Notes under the pieces: model-generated
The model's input: only the letters and a program-made list of their open reading frames with translations
Database searches by the model: none
Told to the model about the DNA's origin: nothing
Source: Nostoc sphaeroides
GTDB lineage: Bacteria; Cyanobacteriota; Cyanobacteriia; Cyanobacteriales; Nostocaceae
Reading direction: 5' to 3'
DNA: 52,500 nt
Assembly: GCF_003443655.1 (NCBI RefSeq)
Contig: NZ_CP031941.1
Location: 1 to 52,500 of the forward strand
Shown here: piece by piece, positions 48,477 to 52,500 of the stretch
Numbering within the stretch: the first letter of the stretch is position 1
Layout: each line of letters starts with the position of its first letter
Program-made: the position numbers and the translations under genes

Positions 48477-51089
48477 ATGACAACCTCACAGGAGAGGATT
48501 ATCCCGATAGACTTGCGAACCGAAATGTCGCAGTCTTATCTGGAATACGCCATGAGCGTGATAGTGGGTCGGGCGTTGCCAGATGCCAGGGATGGTCTAA
48601 AACCTGTGCATCGTCGCATTCTCTACGCAATGCACGAGCTAGGTCTGCTGCACGATCGCCCCTTTAAGAAATGCGCCCGTGTGGTGGGGGAAGTGTTGGG
48701 TAAATATCACCCCCACGGTGACACAGCAGTATATGATGCCTTGGTGCGGATGGCGCAGGATTTTTCCATGCGATCGCCCCTAGTTAACGGACATGGTAAC
48801 TTTGGTTCGGTAGACAACGATCCGCCAGCCGCCATGCGGTACACAGAATGCCGCTTGCAAGCTTTAACTAGTGCTGGTCTACTCCACGACATCGAGTATG
48901 AAACCGTAGATTTCGCCGATAACTTCGACGGTTCCCAGCAAGAACCGACAGTGCTACCGGCACGGATTCCCCAGTTGTTACTCAACGGTTCCTCTGGGAT
49001 TGCCGTGGGTATGGCAACCAACATTCCGCCACACAATTTGGGCGAATTGATTGATGCTTTAGTGGCTGTAATCCATAATCCCGAAATCACCGATCTCGAA
49101 TTAATGCAGTATGTCCACGGCCCAGACTTTCCGACTGGGGCGCAAATTTTGGGGACATCAGCCATTCGAGAAGCTTACACTACCGGACGTGGTTCTATTA
49201 CCATGCGTGGTGTCGCTAACATTGAAACCGTTGAACAACGGGGACGACCAGATAGAGAAGCAATTATCATTACTGAATTGCCCTATCAAACCAATAAAGC
49301 GGCGCTGATTGAAAAAATCGCCGAAATGGTGAACGAGAAGCGTTTAGAGGGCATTGCAGATATCCGCGATGAAAGCGATCGCGACGGGATGCGAGTTGTC
49401 ATCGAACTCAAGCGTGATGCTTATCCCCGCGTCGTTCTAAATAACCTCTACAAGCAAACGCCACTACAAGCCAACTTCGGTGCAAATATGCTGGCGTTGG
49501 TGAATAGCGAACCCCAAGTACTCACCCTCAAACAGTTCTTAACCGTCTTCTTGGATTTCCGCATCGAATCCATTGCCAGACGTACCCGTTACGAACTGCG
49601 GAAAGCCGAGGAACGTGACCATCTCCTGCAAGGATTATTAATTGCTCTATCCCAATTAGATCCAATTATTGTCTTAATTCGCCATGCGCCCGATGCACCC
49701 ACAGCCAAAGGCGAATTAATCACAACTTACGGACTCTCGGAAGTGCAAGCAGATGCGATTTTGCAAATGCAATTGCGGCGGTTGACTGCCTTAGAAGCAG
49801 ACAAAATTCGTCTGGAACACGAGGAGTTACAAGCGAAAATTACCGATTTGCAAGATATTTTAGCACGTCGGGAGAGAGTGCTAGAAATTATTGAAACCGA
49901 AGTCGCGCAACTAAAAACTAGCTTTGCCACACCCCGCCGCACGGTGATTTTACCAGGGGAAGGCGAATTAGATGACCGTGACCTAATTGCCAATGAAAAA
50001 GCAATAATTCTGGTTACAGAGCAAGGCTACATCAAACGGATGCCAGTTAACACCTTTGAAGCGCAAAGCCGTGCTACCAGAGGCAAAGCCGCAGCCAAGG
50101 TGAAAGATGATGATACCATTGAGCATTTTTTGACTTGCTGCGATCACGACAGTATTTTATTCTTTAGTGAGCGTGGTGTTGTTTATTGCCTGAGAGCTTA
50201 TCAAATTCCAGCGAGTTCGCGTACCAGTCGCGGGACACCAATTGTCCAGATGCTACCGATTCCCAAAGAGGAAAAAATCACCTCGATTGTACCGGTTGAC
50301 GAGTTTAGCAGTGAAGAATATCTGGTCATGCTCACCAAGGGCGGTAATATCAAGAAAACCGAATTGGCAGCGTTTAGTCACATTCGCGCCAATGGTTTGA
50401 TTGCCATTTCCTTAGAAGAAGGCGACCAACTGCGCTGGGTGCGACGCGCTAGAGTCGAGGACAGTGTAATCATTGGTTCTCGTAACGGGATGGCGATTAA
50501 CTTCCGGTGCAACCACGAACAACTGCGTCCTTTAAGTAGGGCGACTCGTGGGGTAAAAGCCATGAAACTCAAAAATAAAGATGAACTCGTGGGTATGGAT
50601 ATTCTACCCGCAGCAATTCTGGAAACTTTGGATGTTGCAGAAGCCGAAATAGCCGAAACAGAAGATATCGAAACAATCGAAACAGAAGATATCGAAATTA
50701 CTGAAACTAATGAAGAGTCCGCAGAAGTGCCTAGCAGTGGCATTGTTGGCCCTTGGGTGTTGGTAATTACAATGGGAGGATATGGTAAGCGCGTACCAGT
50801 TGCCCAGTTCCGCCTGCAAAATCGTGCCGGTCAGGGTTTAATGGCAACCAAGTTCAAAAACCGCAAAACTAAAGATAAGTTGGCAACCCTACGCATTGTC
50901 AACAATGATGATGATGAAATCATGATGGTGACAAATCGCGGTATTATCATCCGTCAAGCGGTAAATGCGATTTCTATCCAATCGCGATCGGCAACTGGAG
51001 TCAGAGTGCAGCGTTTAGACGAAGATGACGCTATTACCGGAGTAGCAATAGTTCCACCTGATGCTACCGATGCAGAAGAAGCAGAATAA
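48477..51089 (+). CDS. gyrA: DNA gyrase subunit A
   Basis: An 870-residue type IIA topoisomerase subunit that cuts and rejoins DNA to make negative supercoils, together with GyrB. The catalytic tyrosine is Y122 in RYTECRL. The quinolone region reads [10 protein letters not shown], with Thr at position 83 (E. coli numbering) and Asp at 87. The C-terminal beta-pinwheel contains the GyrA-box region [13 protein letters not shown]. An acidic low-complexity insert ([18 protein letters not shown]) near residue 730 is unusual. The last 20 bases overlap the start of lnt. Confidence 0.96.
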   Translation: MTTSQERIIPIDLRTEMSQSYLEYAMSVIVGRALPDARDGLKPVHRRILYAMHELGLLHDRPFKKCARVVGEVLGKYHPHGDTAVYDALVRMAQDFSMRSPLVNGHGNFGSVDNDPPAAMRYTECRLQALTSAGLLHDIEYETVDFADNFDGSQQEPTVLPARIPQLLLNGSSGIAVGMATNIPPHNLGELIDALVAVIHNPEITDLELMQYVHGPDFPTGAQILGTSAIREAYTTGRGSITMRGVANIETVEQRGRPDREAIIITELPYQTNKAALIEKIAEMVNEKRLEGIADIRDESDRDGMRVVIELKRDAYPRVVLNNLYKQTPLQANFGANMLALVNSEPQVLTLKQFLTVFLDFRIESIARRTRYELRKAEERDHLLQGLLIALSQLDPIIVLIRHAPDAPTAKGELITTYGLSEVQADAILQMQLRRLTALEADKIRLEHEELQAKITDLQDILARRERVLEIIETEVAQLKTSFATPRRTVILPGEGELDDRDLIANEKAIILVTEQGYIKRMPVNTFEAQSRATRGKAAAKVKDDDTIEHFLTCCDHDSILFFSERGVVYCLRAYQIPASSRTSRGTPIVQMLPIPKEEKITSIVPVDEFSSEEYLVMLTKGGNIKKTELAAFSHIRANGLIAISLEEGDQLRWVRRARVEDSVIIGSRNGMAINFRCNHEQLRPLSRATRGVKAMKLKNKDELVGMDILPAAILETLDVAEAEIAETEDIETIETEDIEITETNEESAEVPSSGIVGPWVLVITMGGYGKRVPVAQFRLQNRAGQGLMATKFKNRKTKDKLATLRIVNNDDDEIMMVTNRGIIIRQAVNAISIQSRSATGVRVQRLDEDDAITGVAIVPPDATDAEEAE

Positions 51090-52500
51090 AAAGCAGGGGG
51101 AGCAGGGGAAGCAGGGGAGGCAGGGGGAGAGGTTAACCTCTTTACTGCCTTACTTGATTGCCTTAGCTAGCGGCATTTTAATGGGGCTAACCGTTGCCCC
51201 TGTTAGTGCATGGTTGTTGGCTTGGATTGCCATAGTTCCCTTGTGGGTGCTAGTTGTCACTTCAGCCAAAGGTAAAAACCAATTCCCCCCTGCTTTCTTC
51301 TGGGGTATTGGTTTTCATGGTGTCGCCCTATTCTGGATTACCGGAATTCATCCAATGACATGGTTGGGCGTTCCCTGGTTGCCAAGCTTGGCAATTACGA
51401 TTTTTTGTTGGGGATTTATCAGTGTCTTGGGTGGGGTATTCCTGACTATTTGGGCGGCTGTAATGGTTCGCCTAAACGGACAAAAACCGTGGTTGCGTGT
51501 ACTGATTGGTACAGCCGTCTGGTGCGGTTTAGAAAGTCTATGGAGTGCGGGTCCTTTGTGGTGGAGTTCCCTTGCTTACACCCAAAGTCCGCACAATCTC
51601 GTAATTTTACATTTGGGGCAACTCTCTGGGCCTAATACTGTGACAGCAGCGATCGTTGCTGTAAATGGGTTAATTGCTGAAGGATGGATAAACCGCAGAG
51701 GCACAGAGGGCACAGAAAAAATTTCCTCCGTGTTCTCTGCGCCTCTGCGGTTCGTTAATAAATACTTAGTTGCTGCCACAGTATTATTAATTACCTTACA
51801 CCTCATAGGTTTTTTCTTATACAGTCGTCCCATCGCACAACCCCCAGAAGCAGCCTTGAAAGTGGGGATTGTTCAGGGTAATATCCCAAACCGACTTTTA
51901 CGAAGTTCCGAAGGGTTTCGTCGCGCCCAAGAAAATTACACTAATGGGTATTTAACTTTAGCAGACCAAGGTGTAGATGCAGTTCTCACCCCAGAAGGAG
52001 CCTTACCTATTTTCCAACGCAACTTGATGGAAACTGCCTTAGTCGCAGCAGTAAAGGAAAAAGGTGTAGTTGGTTGGATTGGGGCTTTTGGCGAAAGAGG
52101 AGACAGTTATACAATTAGCTTGTTTACTTTCAACAGTAAGGGTGAAATTGTCAGTCGCTACGATAAGTCCAAACTAGTACCTTTAGGAGAATATATTCCC
52201 TTTGAAGGAATTTTAGGCGGGATAGTTCAACGCTTGTCTCCTTTGGAAGCACACCAAGTTCCGGGTTCAGCAAATCAAATATTTGATACTCCTTTTGGTC
52301 GGGCGATCGCTAGTATATGTTACGAATCCGCTTTTCCTGAACAATTTCGTCGTCAAGCTGCGGCGGGTGGACAATTTATCCTCAGTTCTTCTAACGATGC
52401 CCATTACACTGCATCGATGCCATTCCAGCACCATGCACAGGATATCATGCGGGCAATTGAAACTGATAGATGGTCAGCACGGGCAACTAATACAGGATAT
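51070..52500 (+). CDS. lnt: Apolipoprotein N-acyltransferase, 3' end beyond the window
   Basis: The frame opens at ATG 51070, overlaps gyrA by 20 bases and is still open at the window edge. Several N-terminal membrane helices ([59 protein letters not shown]) are followed by the nitrilase-type domain. Its catalytic triad is visible as TPEGALP (Glu), [14 protein letters not shown] (Lys) and SICYES (Cys). The enzyme adds the third acyl chain to lipoproteins. About 18 N-terminal residues ([14 protein letters not shown]) come from a GCAGGGG repeat, and a palindromic insert at 51691-51755 adds [19 protein letters not shown]. Confidence 0.9.
   Translation, partial: MQKKQNKKQGEQGKQGRQGERLTSLLPYLIALASGILMGLTVAPVSAWLLAWIAIVPLWVLVVTSAKGKNQFPPAFFWGIGFHGVALFWITGIHPMTWLGVPWLPSLAITIFCWGFISVLGGVFLTIWAAVMVRLNGQKPWLRVLIGTAVWCGLESLWSAGPLWWSSLAYTQSPHNLVILHLGQLSGPNTVTAAIVAVNGLIAEGWINRRGTEGTEKISSVFSAPLRFVNKYLVAATVLLITLHLIGFFLYSRPIAQPPEAALKVGIVQGNIPNRLLRSSEGFRRAQENYTNGYLTLADQGVDAVLTPEGALPIFQRNLMETALVAAVKEKGVVGWIGAFGERGDSYTISLFTFNSKGEIVSRYDKSKLVPLGEYIPFEGILGGIVQRLSPLEAHQVPGSANQIFDTPFGRAIASICYESAFPEQFRRQAAAGGQFILSSSNDAHYTASMPFQHHAQDIMRAIETDRWSARATNTGY
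51691..51755. repeat. Palindromic dispersed repeat read in frame within lnt
   Basis: AACCGCAGAGGCACAGAG and CTCTGCGCCTCTGCGGTT are inverted ends of a unit with a CACAGAAAAAATTTCCTCCG centre. The same class of sequence occurs at 5930-5950. Translation continues through it. Confidence 0.8.

Overview
The window looks like the chromosome of a filamentous, heterocyst-forming-type cyanobacterium (Nostoc/Anabaena group). The reasons are frequent HIP1 octamers (GCGATCGC), many heptameric tandem repeats (STRRs) and small dispersed repeats, a plant-type zeta-carotene desaturase, a cyanobacterial-type PrxQ, and many gene families typical of Nostoc. Most genes are ordinary housekeeping genes set in repeat-rich intergenic DNA.

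Layout. 0-9 kb: a partial DHFR-like gene, thioredoxin, small secreted or unknown proteins, a VanX-like dipeptidase, a DUF6883/DUF4926 pair, a PLP-dependent Orn/Lys/Arg decarboxylase and a DUF2059 protein. 9-15 kb: a two-gene ABC-2 exporter, PrxQ, CobQ and a short ferredoxin. 15-19 kb: HigBA and HicAB toxin-antitoxin pairs, then a carotenoid gene (zds) with its SRPBCC neighbour, and a 56-aa ribbon-helix-helix protein on the minus strand. 19-21.8 kb is almost gene-free and filled with miniature transposons. 21.8-36 kb: a cyanobacterial unknown with a frameshifted N-terminus, an IscA/SufA-like scaffold, a TPR protein, a TacA/TacT-like pair, a TIGR01777 epimerase, an FHA protein, a copper-type P-type ATPase, small membrane proteins, a CPBP protease, a Uma2 protein and a ParD/ParE-like pair.

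36.8-46.8 kb is the most interesting part and reads as one RiPP (ribosomal peptide) locus. On the plus strand are a transposase-like HTH regulator, a cNMP-binding/C39-peptidase ABC exporter, an HlyD adaptor and a PpiC-type foldase. On the minus strand is an operon with a double-glycine precursor, a nine-cysteine protein, two tandem Nif11-leader precursors that each carry two X-Tyr-Gly motifs, a radical SAM/SPASM enzyme and a 59-aa protein. A separate 54-aa double-glycine peptide gene lies between the two arms. The X-Tyr-Gly motifs beside a Nif11-type radical SAM enzyme suggest a splicease (tyramine-excising, beta-amino-acid-forming) pathway, with the C39 exporter as the likely leader protease and secretion route. 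47-52.5 kb: trmB, gyrA and the start of lnt.

Two families of miniature inverted-repeat elements can be defined from the sequence alone. One has 18-bp ends and 10-bp target duplications (four copies); the other has 3-bp TNA duplications (three copies). Several genes (the P-type ATPase, lnt, perhaps the decarboxylase) carry intergenic repeats read in frame.
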